Origin: Pseudomonadota bacterium
Lineage (GTDB): Bacteria > Myxococcota_A > UBA9160 > SZUA-336
Direction of reading: 5' to 3'
DNA length: 56,223 nucleotides
NCBI GenBank assembly: GCA_003247575.1
Contig: QJZC01000030.1
Span: forward strand, 1 to 56,223
Shown here: positions 42,643-52,012 of the stretch, piece by piece
Layout of the letters: each line of letters starts with the position of its first letter
Numbering within the stretch: the first letter of the stretch is position 1
Program-made: the position numbers and the translations under genes
Notes under the pieces: generated by a model
Told to the model about the DNA's origin: nothing
The model's database searches: none
What the model saw: the letters and a program-made list of their open reading frames with translations, nothing else

Positions 42643-43605
42643 CTACTCTTGCGCGCGAGGCTCGTCCTGCAGGTGTGCGTGGATCGCCCGAATGACGGCT
42701 TCTGGCTGCGTGAGATGGGGCGCGTGACCGGCACCGTCGAGGACCACGAGCCGAGAATTCGGAACACGCTCGTAGAGCGCTCTCGAGTTGCTGGGGTGGA
42801 TGACGGCATCTTCGGCATTGACGATCACCGTGATCGGCATGCTCAGGCGAGGATAGGCGCGGCATTGGCCCCGGAGAAAGTCCTGAAGACCGCACACGTC
42901 GCGTGAGTCGGCAAGCAGCTGGTGCGGGCGCAACAAGAGATCCACGCCGGCGCGCAGTCGATAGCCTTCTGGGGGGGCGCCGGGCGCGAGCGACGACCGG
43001 ATTCCCGCATCAAGCCAGCGACTTCCCACGGGCGACACGACTGTAGACGCCAAGAGGGGGCCGAGCACGGGGAGTGCGCACATTCTTCGGTACATGGAGA
43101 GTTGCGCTCCCCAGGGGTGGGCGGCGGCGGAAAGCGTGATCAGGCTCCGAACCTCATGGGGGTACGCCACGGCATAGGCGAGGGCAACCGCTGCCCCGAG
43201 CGAGTGGCCCAGCAGGATCGGCTGCTCGATCTTCAGTTGGGCGAGAGCATCCCGAAGACACCTCGCCTGCCACGCCGGACTATGATTTCTGCCCCTGGGG
43301 CGCGAGCTGTATCCGTACCCGGGGCGGTCGAAGGCGATCACGCGATAGCTTCGAGAGAGCGGCCCTGCAATCGACACCTCGAAGTCACGGAGGTTCGAGC
43401 TGGCTCCGTGGATCAGAACCAGAGGGATCCCTGTGCCTCGGTCGACGTAGTGGAGCTTGCAGTCGTTCGAGTGAATGAAGTGCCCGAGTGGAGGGGATGC
43501 CTTCTCGGCCTTGCCGCTCGCGGCCGCTGTCGCTCGCGCAGCCCACGCAAGGCCGCCCAGTATCGCGGCGGCTAGCAGGGCTACGAACGTTTCCACGATT
43601 CCCAT
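42643..43605 (-). CDS. membrane-anchored alpha/beta-hydrolase
   Basis: 320 residues from ATG 43605; a longer frame upstream is not supported. An N-terminal membrane helix (TFVALLAAAILGGLAWAA) precedes a hydrolase domain with LVLIHGASSNLRDF, AFDRPGYGYS, the nucleophile LLGHSLGAAVALAYA and a late histidine GAGHAPHLTQPE. Close to epoxide-hydrolase/lipase-like enzymes. It converges on the CFA gene with a 20-base gap. Confidence 0.9.
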   Translation of the reverse strand: MGIVETFVALLAAAILGGLAWAARATAAASGKAEKASPPLGHFIHSNDCKLHYVDRGTGIPLVLIHGASSNLRDFEVSIAGPLSRSYRVIAFDRPGYGYSSRPRGRNHSPAWQARCLRDALAQLKIEQPILLGHSLGAAVALAYAVAYPHEVRSLITLSAAAHPWGAQLSMYRRMCALPVLGPLLASTVVSPVGSRWLDAGIRSSLAPGAPPEGYRLRAGVDLLLRPHQLLADSRDVCGLQDFLRGQCRAYPRLSMPITVIVNAEDAVIHPSNSRALYERVPNSRLVVLDGAGHAPHLTQPEAVIRAIHAHLQDEPRAQE

Positions 43606-43734
43606 GGCAGTGTGGGTACCATCCGAGCGGCTGCTTTTCACCCTAGACACTGGCGCTCGCTCCGCCCAGCTGCTCGTCGCAGCCTCTGCCAGCGTCGAGC
43701 TCCAGCCGGGCGCATCCGCTGACCTGAAGCCTGA

Positions 43735-44139
43735 ACCGCTGATGCCGCGAACGAGATCCGCACCGGGCTCATCCCGAATCTCGCGGTCTACCCGGCGGCG
43801 GCGTACCTCTTGAGTGCCAGGCTGTACTTCGGTGGCCTCCCCTGGTGGCACTATCCTGCTGGCTTCTTCGCCGTGGCTGGCGTTCTCCTGGTTGGACGCG
43901 CGGCTGTCGAGAGAATCTACGAGGTGGACGCCTTCGGCATGGGAGCCCTCAAGCTCCTCGCTGCCTGTGCCGGCGGACTGGGGATCCAGCGCGGGCTCAC
44001 AGTGACGGTTTTTTCTGCCGGACTGGCTGCTCTTCTCCTCTTCGTCGCCCGCCCCTTCGGCGTCTGTCGCGTCCCATCTTCGCCCCTGATCTTGACCTCG
44101 GTTCTCGCGACATATGCCGCGGCTCATCTACTGCGGTAG
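43735..44139 (+). pseudogene. prepilin-peptidase (A24)-like remnant
   Basis: The frame is open from 43735 after a TGA and reads DAANEIRTGLIPNLAVYPAA, the usual first aspartate region of small A24 peptidases (D..R.IPN), then hydrophobic segments to SSPLILTSVLATYAAAHLLR. The second active site, normally GxGDxK, reads GMGALKL, so its aspartate is missing. No ATG or GTG start is in frame; a TTG at 43810 would cut off the first motif. Probably inactive. Confidence 0.55.
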
Positions 44140-44368
44140 GCGTTGCGAGACCCCGGTTTCCATCGGGGAAACGACGCCCAGCTGAATCCGATTCAGACTC
44201 GAATCGAAGCCCCGGCGTGCTCCTTGGAGGATCGAATTCAGTAGGCCGCCCGACCCAGCGGAGGGGGTCTGAGTTCGCCGACTGAGAAAGGCAGAAACGA
44301 CAAGACTGAAACTGTGAGCGTCGGCTCGATAGCATTGGGACCCTCTTTTCGCCTCTGGAGGACGCTCG

Positions 44369-45787
44369 ATGAATCCAATGATGTCCAAGGGCTTCACCCC
44401 GATGGGCTTCGAGACCGACGTCTCCGGGCTCGCGCTCGAGGGCGCATGGCCGCAGGAGCTCTCAGGCACGCTCTACCGCATCGGCCCGAACCCGCGTTTC
44501 GCACCCATCGAGCCCTACAATCCGCTCCTGGGAGACGGCATGGTCCACGCCTTCCGGATCGAGGACGGCTGCGTTCACTATTCGAACCGGTGGGTGCGGA
44601 CCCGCCAGTGGCAGCTCGAGGACCGGGCCGGGCGCGCCCTGTTCGCGACCTCGGGGGATCCGCGGGCTCACGATCCCTCCGTCGCGCGGGCGGTCACGGA
44701 CGGCGTCGCGAACACGAACCTGATCTGGCACTCGGGGCGACTGCTGGCTCTCGAGGAGGGCCACGCACCGATCGAGCTGCATCCCGACACGCTCGCGACG
44801 CTTGGGCCCTGGACGTTCGATGGACGGCTCTCCGGGAACATGACCGCACACCCCAAGCTCGACCCGCGAAGCGGCGAGATGGTGTTCTTCGCGAACGAGC
44901 CACGACGGCGATTCGCGGAGGAAGGCGAGATCGTCTGGGGCGTCGTAGATCCGGACGGCGCGATCACACGCACGCACGTCGTCCACACACCGTTCGCGAG
45001 CGTCGTTCACGACTTCGCTGTGACCGAAGACTTCGTCGTCGTCGCCGTGTGTCCCGTGACGATCTCTCTCGTTCGTGCGCGGAGTGGTGGCCCCCCGCTT
45101 GCCTGGGAACCCGAGCGCGGCACGCACGTCGCGATCGCGCGACGCGACGGCACTGGGGATGTACGCTGGCTCGAGCGCTCGCCCTGCTTCGTCTGGCACG
45201 TGCTCGATGCCTGGAACGACGGCTCGAAGCTCACGCTCGACGCGTGCGAACAGCGCGCGCCGGCCTTCCCGACCCTCGACGGCGCGCTGCCGGTGCCGGA
45301 CGAGCTAGGCCAGCGCCTCACGCGCTGGGAGATCGATTCAGCCGGAGCGGGAGAGATCCACGCGAAGCAGCTGAGCGACGAGATCTGCGAATACCCACGT
45401 ATCGATGAGCGCTTCAGCGGGAGGCTCACCCGGCACGGTTACTTCGCATGTCTCGGAGGGCCGGGGACGCCGGATCCGTTCCACCGAGGCATCGCGCACT
45501 ACGACTTCGAGGAGGGCCAGATGAACCGCCTGTCGTTCGGTTCGACGCACGCGGTCTCCGAACCGGTCTTCGTGCCCATATCCGAAGGCGCGGCCGAGGC
45601 CGAAGGCTGGCTGCTCTGTGTCGTCTACGACGAGCAGCGAGACACGAGCGATCTCGTCGTGCTCGACGCCAGGGACCTCGACCGCGGCCCGATCGCCCGC
45701 GCTCACGTCCCCCACCGCGTGCCGATGGGCTTCCACGGCTGCTGGGTGAGCACGCGCTCTCGTCGCTCTACATCCAAACGGCCGTAA
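44369..45787 (+). CDS. carotenoid oxygenase (RPE65/CCD family)
   Basis: 472 residues. A beta-propeller dioxygenase with the four iron histidines recognisable: TAHPKLDP, VVHDFAVTE, CFVWHVLDAW and the late MGFHGCW. It also has the N-terminal ELSGTLYRIGPNPRF motif. It cleaves carotenoids, stilbenoids or related compounds using Fe(II) and O2. The protein ends shortly after the last histidine with a basic STRSRRSTSKRP tail, slightly unlike the usual WxP ending. The leader 44140-44368 carries no gene. Confidence 0.93.
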   Translation: MNPMMSKGFTPMGFETDVSGLALEGAWPQELSGTLYRIGPNPRFAPIEPYNPLLGDGMVHAFRIEDGCVHYSNRWVRTRQWQLEDRAGRALFATSGDPRAHDPSVARAVTDGVANTNLIWHSGRLLALEEGHAPIELHPDTLATLGPWTFDGRLSGNMTAHPKLDPRSGEMVFFANEPRRRFAEEGEIVWGVVDPDGAITRTHVVHTPFASVVHDFAVTEDFVVVAVCPVTISLVRARSGGPPLAWEPERGTHVAIARRDGTGDVRWLERSPCFVWHVLDAWNDGSKLTLDACEQRAPAFPTLDGALPVPDELGQRLTRWEIDSAGAGEIHAKQLSDEICEYPRIDERFSGRLTRHGYFACLGGPGTPDPFHRGIAHYDFEEGQMNRLSFGSTHAVSEPVFVPISEGAAEAEGWLLCVVYDEQRDTSDLVVLDARDLDRGPIARAHVPHRVPMGFHGCWVSTRSRRSTSKRP

Positions 45788-45820
45788 GTGGGTGAGTTTT
45801 GTGCTCGTCGGGAGGCACTC

Positions 45821-46453
45821 TCACTTTACCGAGGCAGCATCAAGGCCGGTACGCGCCGCGGCATTCGACGGAGACAGACGGAGAACCTCACGGAATTCCG
45901 CCCGCGCCTGCATGTCGCGCCCCCGTTTGAGCAAGCACCAGCCGATGCCGGCTCGCATCTCGACGTCGGAGGGGTGCAGCTCCAGCACGCGACGATACAC
46001 ATCCTCCGCATCTTTGTAGCGCCCCAGGTTATACAGAATCCACGCCAGACTGCGGCTCACTGCGTAGTTGTCGGCATTCAGTTCGAGAGCGCGCCGGGCT
46101 TCCGCCTCGGCTTCGCGGAAACGACGCAGCGCGATCAGCGGACCCAATAGCCCGGCCCTCGGCTCGACGGCCCCCGGTGCCGCCTGGATCGCCCGCTGAT
46201 AGGCACCGACGGACTCTTGGTAGCGCCCGGACAGATAGAAAAGCCAGGCTTGCCGGACGATGTACGGGTACGTTTGTTTGACTTCTGGCGGGAGTGCATT
46301 GAGCTCGCTGAGTGCCGACTCTGGTTGCCCTTGTGCTTCGAGCGTGTACGACCGCTGCCAGGTTGCGGACTCCTGTCCGAAGGCACAAGTGACGGCAAAG
46401 GACACAGCGACAACGGCCGCCGCGATCGCCGAGCTGTTGAGTACACGTGCCAT
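45821..46453 (-). CDS. periplasmic TPR-repeat protein
   Basis: 210 residues from ATG 46453, which follows GAGGAGAG; the signal peptide ends near CAFGQES. Four or more TPR units (ALSELNALPPEVKQTYPYIV; YQESVGAYQRAIQAAPGAVE; FREAEAEARRALELNADNYA; YKDAEDVYRRVLELHPSDVE) form a helical scaffold. It starts 40 bases after the transporter-peptidase stop and could be the last gene of that operon. Confidence 0.85.
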   Translation of the reverse strand: MARVLNSSAIAAAVVAVSFAVTCAFGQESATWQRSYTLEAQGQPESALSELNALPPEVKQTYPYIVRQAWLFYLSGRYQESVGAYQRAIQAAPGAVEPRAGLLGPLIALRRFREAEAEARRALELNADNYAVSRSLAWILYNLGRYKDAEDVYRRVLELHPSDVEMRAGIGWCLLKRGRDMQARAEFREVLRLSPSNAAARTGLDAASVK

Positions 46454-46493
46454 GCGTCTCTCCTCTATCAACTTCGAGTGACTTCGCGTTCGC

Positions 46494-48665
46494 TCATGCT
46501 CTCATGGTGTTCGACTCGCCGAAGACACGGACCGCGCTCTGCACACGTCCCCGGATCGATACGCGCACACACTCCAAGCCTCGCGTGCTCAACCGCGCTT
46601 CGGTCCGGACTGCAGGGGCGCGTCCCACGCGGCGTCGCTCCGAGTCTCCGTGAACGCACAGACCCTCAGCGTTCTGTTCGATACGATAGCGGATCGCCGT
46701 ACCTTGCGATGGGAGGAACGGTGCGGCGAGATCGGCGAGCGGGCGTATGGGACTGGGTAGGAAGGCCCGCGTGGGCAGGTGATCGATCCAGGTGAGTTCC
46801 AGAGATCGATCAAACGGCAGCCTCGACAGGGCGGGCTGGATCAAGTGGAGCACCGATCGCCGATCCCCGATGACATCCCAGATGATGAATCCGCGCTCAG
46901 ACAAATCGTAGTAGAGGGTGGCCCGAAAACTTTGGGACACGAGGAGGTAGCGTCCATAAAGGTCGATGTCCGCTACGAGCTCCTCGAGTTTACCCTCGTG
47001 CTCGAAGCACAGCTTCGAGCCATACTCGAAGCGCAAGCGCTGCAAGAGCATGGGCTCCGGCTGCACATTGCGAACGCGCGTCCCTCGCGCTGGAACCGCG
47101 ACTGTATCCATCCGTTCGGTGCCGTCTTCCCCAAAGATCAGATCATGAAGCTCGAGAGAGAGCGTCGGTGCTCCAATACGCGCGGTTGCCTGCAGTTGGA
47201 AGTGAAGGTGCGGAGCCGGAGAACGGCCCGAGCTTCCGCAGAGTCCGAGTTTGTCTCCGCGGCGCACGGGTTGTCCTTCACGAACGCTGATCGTTCCGGG
47301 TGAGAGATGACTCACGAGCGAATAGAGTCCTGGAGCGTGATAGAGGAGTACGAGATTCCCCCAGTTCTCTTGCAGGTTCATCTCGCCTACGGGGTTGTCT
47401 GGAATCGAATCGACCACCGTCGCGACGACGCCATCCGCCGTCGCTACCACAGGGAGGCGATAGCAGAAGTAGTCGCGCAGCTCCCCGCCTCGCCCACTGA
47501 AGCGCTGACCCTCGTCGTCCTCTACTTCGAAGTCAAGTGCATGGCGCCAGGGCCCCCGATGAGACGTCGGCCCCGCGACCCCTTGCGTACACGTCCACTG
47601 GCCCAAGAAGGGAGCGGAGAACCGAATGAAGTAGCGTCCGCCGAAGCGTGCTACCCGCGTGCGGAAGTAGTTCAAGTTCTCTTCCGGACTGCCCGGAAGG
47701 AAGTCCACGGCCTTCGGTTTCCCGTCGCGAGCCCGCTGGCGCATCGCATGTAGGACGAGCAGAACAGTAAGATTGAACGGAAGCACCAGAAGCGGGACCC
47801 CGGCATAGGCGAGCCGGCCCACCGCACCCAATGTGAAGATCCCTCCCATCAAGGAGCCGAACAGGGCCAGTAGAAAAGACGAGAAACTGGGTACGAACCA
47901 CACCCCTCCGAGAGCGATCGCGATCAGAATGCAGTTGTAACCGAGCACCACGTAGAGCAGCGGATCTCGCAAAACGAAGAGTTCTACCGTGAACAGCGAC
48001 ACCAGACCGAACGCCAGTATCGAAAGCAGCGTCGCGATTCGGCTGTACAGCAAGAGAGCGGCGAACACGAGAACACCGGCATCCAGGCGGGGCAAGAAAA
48101 AGATCGCCCCGAGCGTCTTCAGGTACTGACCGATGACATTCGGAAGCGCGATCCCAAGCAGGTCACCTTGGGAGTCGAATGGGCGGACAGGCAGATCGAG
48201 CAAAGGGATCGCTCCGGTCACGATATAGAAGACCCCCAGGAATGGAAGCGTCAGAGAGGGGAGCTGGAGCTGGACGCCGAGCGCAGAGTGGAGAGTGGCG
48301 GTCAGCAGTACACTCGTCGTGACCGCCAGCACGAAGAGTCCAAGCGAGAGTGGAGTCGCTTCTACGAAGGCGGCTCCGCCGAGGCCGACGAGCAGAGCAT
48401 TGTATCCGTAGAGCCCACTGCGAATCAGTTCGGGCGCGAGGTCGAGCAGGTGAGCCGTGGTCAATGCGAGCGTGACCGCTGCCAAGCCTGCCACAGCAAG
48501 CCGGGGTTCGACTGCCGTGGCCAGCAGCAATAGAACCCCGACTGCCTGAGATCGGCCAAAGAAGATCTGAGCGTAGCTCCCCAATACCGCGGCTTGCACC
48601 CCGGCGACCTGTCGCCGGAACCTCTGCGTGGCGGAGTCCTGCTCGGGCGGGTCCTCTGCCGTCAC
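46494..48665 (-). CDS. urea transporter fused to an M23-type peptidase
   Basis: 723 residues from GTG 48665, sharing GTGA with the decarboxylase stop. Residues about 30-320 are a urea-channel-type membrane domain (GLYGYNALLVGLGG; VLGYNCILIAIALGG). A periplasmic LytM/M23 metallopeptidase domain follows, with zinc-site motifs RHALDFEV and PAPHLHFQL and the loop VSHLSPGTISVREGQPV. The final ~170 residues are a beta domain of unknown kind. UT-M23 fusions exist but are uncommon; the peptidase would act on cell-wall or secreted peptides. Confidence 0.88.
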   Translation of the reverse strand: MTAEDPPEQDSATQRFRRQVAGVQAAVLGSYAQIFFGRSQAVGVLLLLATAVEPRLAVAGLAAVTLALTTAHLLDLAPELIRSGLYGYNALLVGLGGAAFVEATPLSLGLFVLAVTTSVLLTATLHSALGVQLQLPSLTLPFLGVFYIVTGAIPLLDLPVRPFDSQGDLLGIALPNVIGQYLKTLGAIFFLPRLDAGVLVFAALLLYSRIATLLSILAFGLVSLFTVELFVLRDPLLYVVLGYNCILIAIALGGVWFVPSFSSFLLALFGSLMGGIFTLGAVGRLAYAGVPLLVLPFNLTVLLVLHAMRQRARDGKPKAVDFLPGSPEENLNYFRTRVARFGGRYFIRFSAPFLGQWTCTQGVAGPTSHRGPWRHALDFEVEDDEGQRFSGRGGELRDYFCYRLPVVATADGVVATVVDSIPDNPVGEMNLQENWGNLVLLYHAPGLYSLVSHLSPGTISVREGQPVRRGDKLGLCGSSGRSPAPHLHFQLQATARIGAPTLSLELHDLIFGEDGTERMDTVAVPARGTRVRNVQPEPMLLQRLRFEYGSKLCFEHEGKLEELVADIDLYGRYLLVSQSFRATLYYDLSERGFIIWDVIGDRRSVLHLIQPALSRLPFDRSLELTWIDHLPTRAFLPSPIRPLADLAAPFLPSQGTAIRYRIEQNAEGLCVHGDSERRRVGRAPAVRTEARLSTRGLECVRVSIRGRVQSAVRVFGESNTMRA

Positions 48666-50017
48666 AACCACTCCGGTATTCTCTCGTTCGCGATCACGGT
48701 CTGCAGATCTTCGCGCTCGCGAACGCAGGCGTGGCGCCCGTCTCGCCCGATCAAGGTCACCGCCGGCCGGTAGGTGATGAACTGCATCCACTGCGTCACG
48801 TTGTATGCACCGACGTTTCGAAAGACCAGCCTGTCTCCCGGATTCATGGCTGGAAACAGGAGTGTGTCCCGCACGACGTCGATGTTCATGCACAGGGGCC
48901 CGTACAGAACGGTCGGCTCGGCTGTGCTTCCGAACTCCTGCGCCGGGACGACGTCGTGGTCGTACCAAAAGGCAGTAAAGAGGGTGTTCACGCCAGCATC
49001 GAGGACGAGCCCACGTCGCCCGTCGGGCAACCGCTTGCTGGCGTGGACCGTCGTGATCAGGAATCCACCGTCGTCGACGAGAGCTCTCCCCGTCTCGAGC
49101 ACCAGTGTCGGGCGAGCTTCTGGGGAGTAGGCAAGCTCGTCCAAACCCGATGCTATGGCTTCGGCATAGCGCGCAAAGGAGGGGGTCGCCTGCTCCGCGG
49201 GAAGGTACTGGGCCTTCAGCTTGTTGTGCGAAGCGAATCCCCCGCCCAGGTCTATGAACTGGAGCTCGACGCCATATTCGTGCCTCAAGTCGTTCGCGAA
49301 GTGCGCGAGTTTCTGGGCGCCTTGGCCGTAGACCTCAGGTTCGAGAATGAAGGTGCCGAGGTGGCAGTGAAGTCCCGCCAGGGTGAGCTTCTTGCCCTCG
49401 AGCAGGCGAGCGACGGCGGTGCGCGCCTGGCCACTCTCCAGGTTGAACCCGAAGCGGCTCCAGGCGGGAATCCCTTCCGCAGCCAGGTTGATCCGCAGCC
49501 CCACCTTCGGCGGTGTGTGGAGCTTGGCAGCAATCCGCTCCGCGCGCGCCAGCTCGTCGAAGTGGTCCAGGTGCACGATCGCGCCGTCGCGGAGCGCACG
49601 CTCGAGGACCTGCTCTGGCTTGTAGGGCCCGTTGAAGTGGATGTGATCCGCAGAGACTCCGAGGTGCACGGCCTTTTCGTACTCGAATCCGCTGACCACC
49701 TCGGCCCATGCGCCCTCGCGATGAAACACGCGGCAGATGGCGCCGAGGTAGTTCGTCTTGTACGACCAGGCGATTCGAACGTTCGCGTTCCGGAGCGCCA
49801 GAGCATCTCGAAGCTCTCGGTAACGGGCGATCAGGCACTTCTCCGAGAACACGAATAGCGGAGATCCGTAGGTCTCCACGAGCTCTTCGATCGATACGCC
49901 GTCGATATGCGTCAGCGGGCTCAGGCTACGAATGCGACCGAACTTGTTCATCAGCCCGACCTGATGAGGAATCAGTACGGGCCGCTCGTAACGGGGCTTC
50001 GGGGCTCCATCGATCAC
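48662..50017 (-). CDS. PLP-dependent decarboxylase (DapDC/ODC fold III)
   Basis: 451 residues. Alanine-racemase-fold decarboxylase: PLP lysine K87 (WSYKTN), GLHCHLGTF, the phosphate-binding DLGGGFASHN, ETGRALV and the active-site cysteine segment GPLCMNIDVV. By family it resembles diaminopimelate decarboxylase. Since housekeeping lysA is not normally tied to ATP-grasp and PqqD genes, I infer a specialised amino acid or peptide substrate. It is coupled by 4-base overlaps to both neighbours. Confidence 0.9.
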   Translation of the reverse strand: MIDGAPKPRYERPVLIPHQVGLMNKFGRIRSLSPLTHIDGVSIEELVETYGSPLFVFSEKCLIARYRELRDALALRNANVRIAWSYKTNYLGAICRVFHREGAWAEVVSGFEYEKAVHLGVSADHIHFNGPYKPEQVLERALRDGAIVHLDHFDELARAERIAAKLHTPPKVGLRINLAAEGIPAWSRFGFNLESGQARTAVARLLEGKKLTLAGLHCHLGTFILEPEVYGQGAQKLAHFANDLRHEYGVELQFIDLGGGFASHNKLKAQYLPAEQATPSFARYAEAIASGLDELAYSPEARPTLVLETGRALVDDGGFLITTVHASKRLPDGRRGLVLDAGVNTLFTAFWYDHDVVPAQEFGSTAEPTVLYGPLCMNIDVVRDTLLFPAMNPGDRLVFRNVGAYNVTQWMQFITYRPAVTLIGRDGRHACVREREDLQTVIANERIPEWL

Positions 50018-51081
50018 GCGCTCGTCTCCTCTTCCCGAACGCGCTCACCTGCAGTCGTGATCTGCTGCAGATCATCGATCGAGACGATCTGATCAAGGGC
50101 GATGCGCACGAACATGGTACCCGCGCGGAAGTCGCGCATCGGCTGAATCGGTTTGCCGAGCGCGAGATCGAGGACCGCGAGTGGCAGATTCATCCCCGCT
50201 CCCGCGCTCAGGTCACACCACGCCGGAAAGCGTGGATTGATCTCCATGAGCCAAAGCGTCCCATCCACGCGCTGGATCACCTCGACCTCACAGGGCCCTC
50301 TCCACTGCGCTTCCGAGATGAACCGCTCCGTAATCTCGAGTAGACCGGGGTCCTTGACCGCGACGCCTGCCCATCCTTTGCCTTTGTCCGTCAAGAAGGT
50401 CTTTCGCATCGGCACTGCACCGACGGTTCCGCCGGCGCCGTCCCCGACTGCGACGATGTCATACTCCTGCCCGGCCACGAACTCTTGAACGATGACTGGA
50501 AGGCCCCAGGCCGCAACCACTCGATGAAACGCCTGGAGAGCTTCGTCAACGTTTCGCACCACTGTCGCTCCATAGTAGAGACCCTTGACGACAGCGGGGA
50601 ATGAGAGCTCCTCGTGCAGCCGAAGCAGGGATTCTGCGTCACCGAGCACGCGTGCCTTGGGAACCGAGATACCGGCACGGACTCCCAACTCCATGAGATG
50701 CGCCTTCGAGCGAAGCTCGAACTGTGCTTGGCTTGGGAGAAGCGAGTGGATTTGCAACTCGCGGAGAGTGGGTTCGATCGCGATGAACGAAGGGAGTTCG
50801 GCGTCGAGCGTCGGGATGACCGCAGCGAGTCCTCCGAGGCGAGTCTTGATGTAATGCAGGCGATCCACGAGTGCGCTCGTTCCCTCGCGTGGATATGGAA
50901 TCAGGAAGACGTCATCCACTAGATCGCGCGCATACACTCCGGGTTCGAGGGCATCGTATGCCAGTCCCACGATTCGAAACGGACGACCCTCCGCGGCTCG
51001 CAGTGCGCGAATCACGGCGATGCCGGGCCCGGGGTTGTCCGTGGCGTTGAGCCCAGTTACGGCGACCGTCTGCGCCTGCAT
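50014..51081 (-). CDS. ATP-grasp ligase
   Basis: 355 residues. The ATP-grasp fold resembles the carbamoyl-phosphate-synthase/biotin-carboxylase branch: AVVKGLYYGATVVRN (ATP lysine), VIVQEFVAGQEYDIVAVGDG and the metal site MEINPRFPAWCDLSAGAG. Such enzymes activate a carboxylate as acyl phosphate and join it to an amine. Eight bases after the PqqD-like stop and overlapping the decarboxylase start, it is the probable core of the pathway. Confidence 0.88.
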   Translation of the reverse strand: MQAQTVAVTGLNATDNPGPGIAVIRALRAAEGRPFRIVGLAYDALEPGVYARDLVDDVFLIPYPREGTSALVDRLHYIKTRLGGLAAVIPTLDAELPSFIAIEPTLRELQIHSLLPSQAQFELRSKAHLMELGVRAGISVPKARVLGDAESLLRLHEELSFPAVVKGLYYGATVVRNVDEALQAFHRVVAAWGLPVIVQEFVAGQEYDIVAVGDGAGGTVGAVPMRKTFLTDKGKGWAGVAVKDPGLLEITERFISEAQWRGPCEVEVIQRVDGTLWLMEINPRFPAWCDLSAGAGMNLPLAVLDLALGKPIQPMRDFRAGTMFVRIALDQIVSIDDLQQITTAGERVREEETSA

Positions 51082-51089
51082 CCTCCCAC

Positions 51090-51359
51090 CTAGATGCGTG
51101 CAGCCGCAGGCAGAATGGCATGATGACGGAGGAGTTCTAGGAACTCGTCGACATCACGACCCAGCTCGGCGTCCTCTACGTCGAAGCTCTCCTCGAGGCG
51201 CTCGATCAGCCCATTTCGATCAAGCCCCGACTTCATTCCCTCGAGAAGACACAGTCCGGTCGCGTTCACGCTGAACGTCGCACCGCTGTATGGGTCGAAC
51301 ACGAAACCACTTTCGCTCACGGCCAGGTCCTTGAGCTTCTGTTCGACGGACACCGTCAT
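51090..51359 (-). CDS. PqqD-like peptide chaperone
   Basis: 89 residues. The PqqD fold is seen in SESGFVFDPYSGATFSVN, then LCLLEGMKSGLDRNGLIERL, and the helical end DVDEFLELLRHHAIL. PqqD proteins hold a substrate peptide for a modifying enzyme. AGAGAGGA lies before ATG 51359. It is the first gene of the operon, suggesting a carrier-bound substrate for the ATP-grasp enzyme. No precursor peptide gene is evident next to it. Confidence 0.85.
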   Translation of the reverse strand: MTVSVEQKLKDLAVSESGFVFDPYSGATFSVNATGLCLLEGMKSGLDRNGLIERLEESFDVEDAELGRDVDEFLELLRHHAILPAAARI

Positions 51360-51667
51360 GCTGGTCCTCTCTCTTCGTCATGAATGGGGACTGAGATTCC
51401 CGAGAGCCATCGAGCGTGACCCGACCGCCGGCGTGTGCCTCGATGGCTGCCCTTCCCAAAGAAAATAGCATACACAACTCGTGCCCCCGCTGGGGCGAGC
51501 CTGCTGGAGGGGCTTCCGTGATCTGCTCGGAGTGCCGGCCCGAGAACGATCAGGTCAAAGAGAGAACGACAATGGGCGCGTTCTCCGGAGGGGAGGGCGG
51601 AGCAGGACTCCCTCATCCAGGTCGCTCTGCAGCTCTCCTAGGGTAGCGGCCACGGAAAGAGCGTCCG
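51360..51667. other. upstream region of the PqqD operon
   Basis: 308 bases. An AT-rich patch around 51456-51478 (AAAGAAAATAGCATACAC) reads TATGCTATTTT on the minus strand and could be a -10 region for the operon, but no convincing -35 is spaced to it. No gene seen. Confidence 0.35.
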
Positions 51668-51970
51668 CTAGATCAGGCCGGTGCCCCCTGATCTCTGGGA
51701 GCAGACGTAGGCCACCCAGATGCCGGAAGACGCGGGTACGACCGCTAAGAGCACGGGATACCTGCCCTCCGGCAAAAGCGACCAGGCGACGAACGCAATC
51801 GGGATCGCGCCCAAGATCACCAGCATCCCCAACGCGAAGAAACCGGCCCTCGCCAGCCAGGACGACGCCCTGGCTCCGGTCACCGCAGCTCGCGAGGTGA
51901 GCTCCTGGGTTTCAGGGCTGGGAGTGGAGGCGCTGACGCTCCGCGCTGAATCGGCTGGAAGGGGCTGCAT
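51668..51970 (-). CDS. small membrane protein of unknown function
   Basis: 100 residues. A disordered start is followed by two hydrophobic segments (FFALGMLVILGAIPIAFVAW and YPVLLAVVPASSGIWVAYV). No family recognised. The gene stands alone, and its codon pattern is consistent with a real gene. Confidence 0.55.
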   Translation of the reverse strand: MQPLPADSARSVSASTPSPETQELTSRAAVTGARASSWLARAGFFALGMLVILGAIPIAFVAWSLLPEGRYPVLLAVVPASSGIWVAYVCSQRSGGTGLI

Positions 51971-52012
51971 CGAGTGAGGGCTCTCTTCTTCTGAAGCGGG
52001 CGAGCGAAGTAT

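Noticed and set aside
43475..43813. 112-codon plus frame running into the A24 remnant
   Set aside because: Mostly antisense to the membrane hydrolase N-terminus; it is not the true upstream part of the A24 gene.
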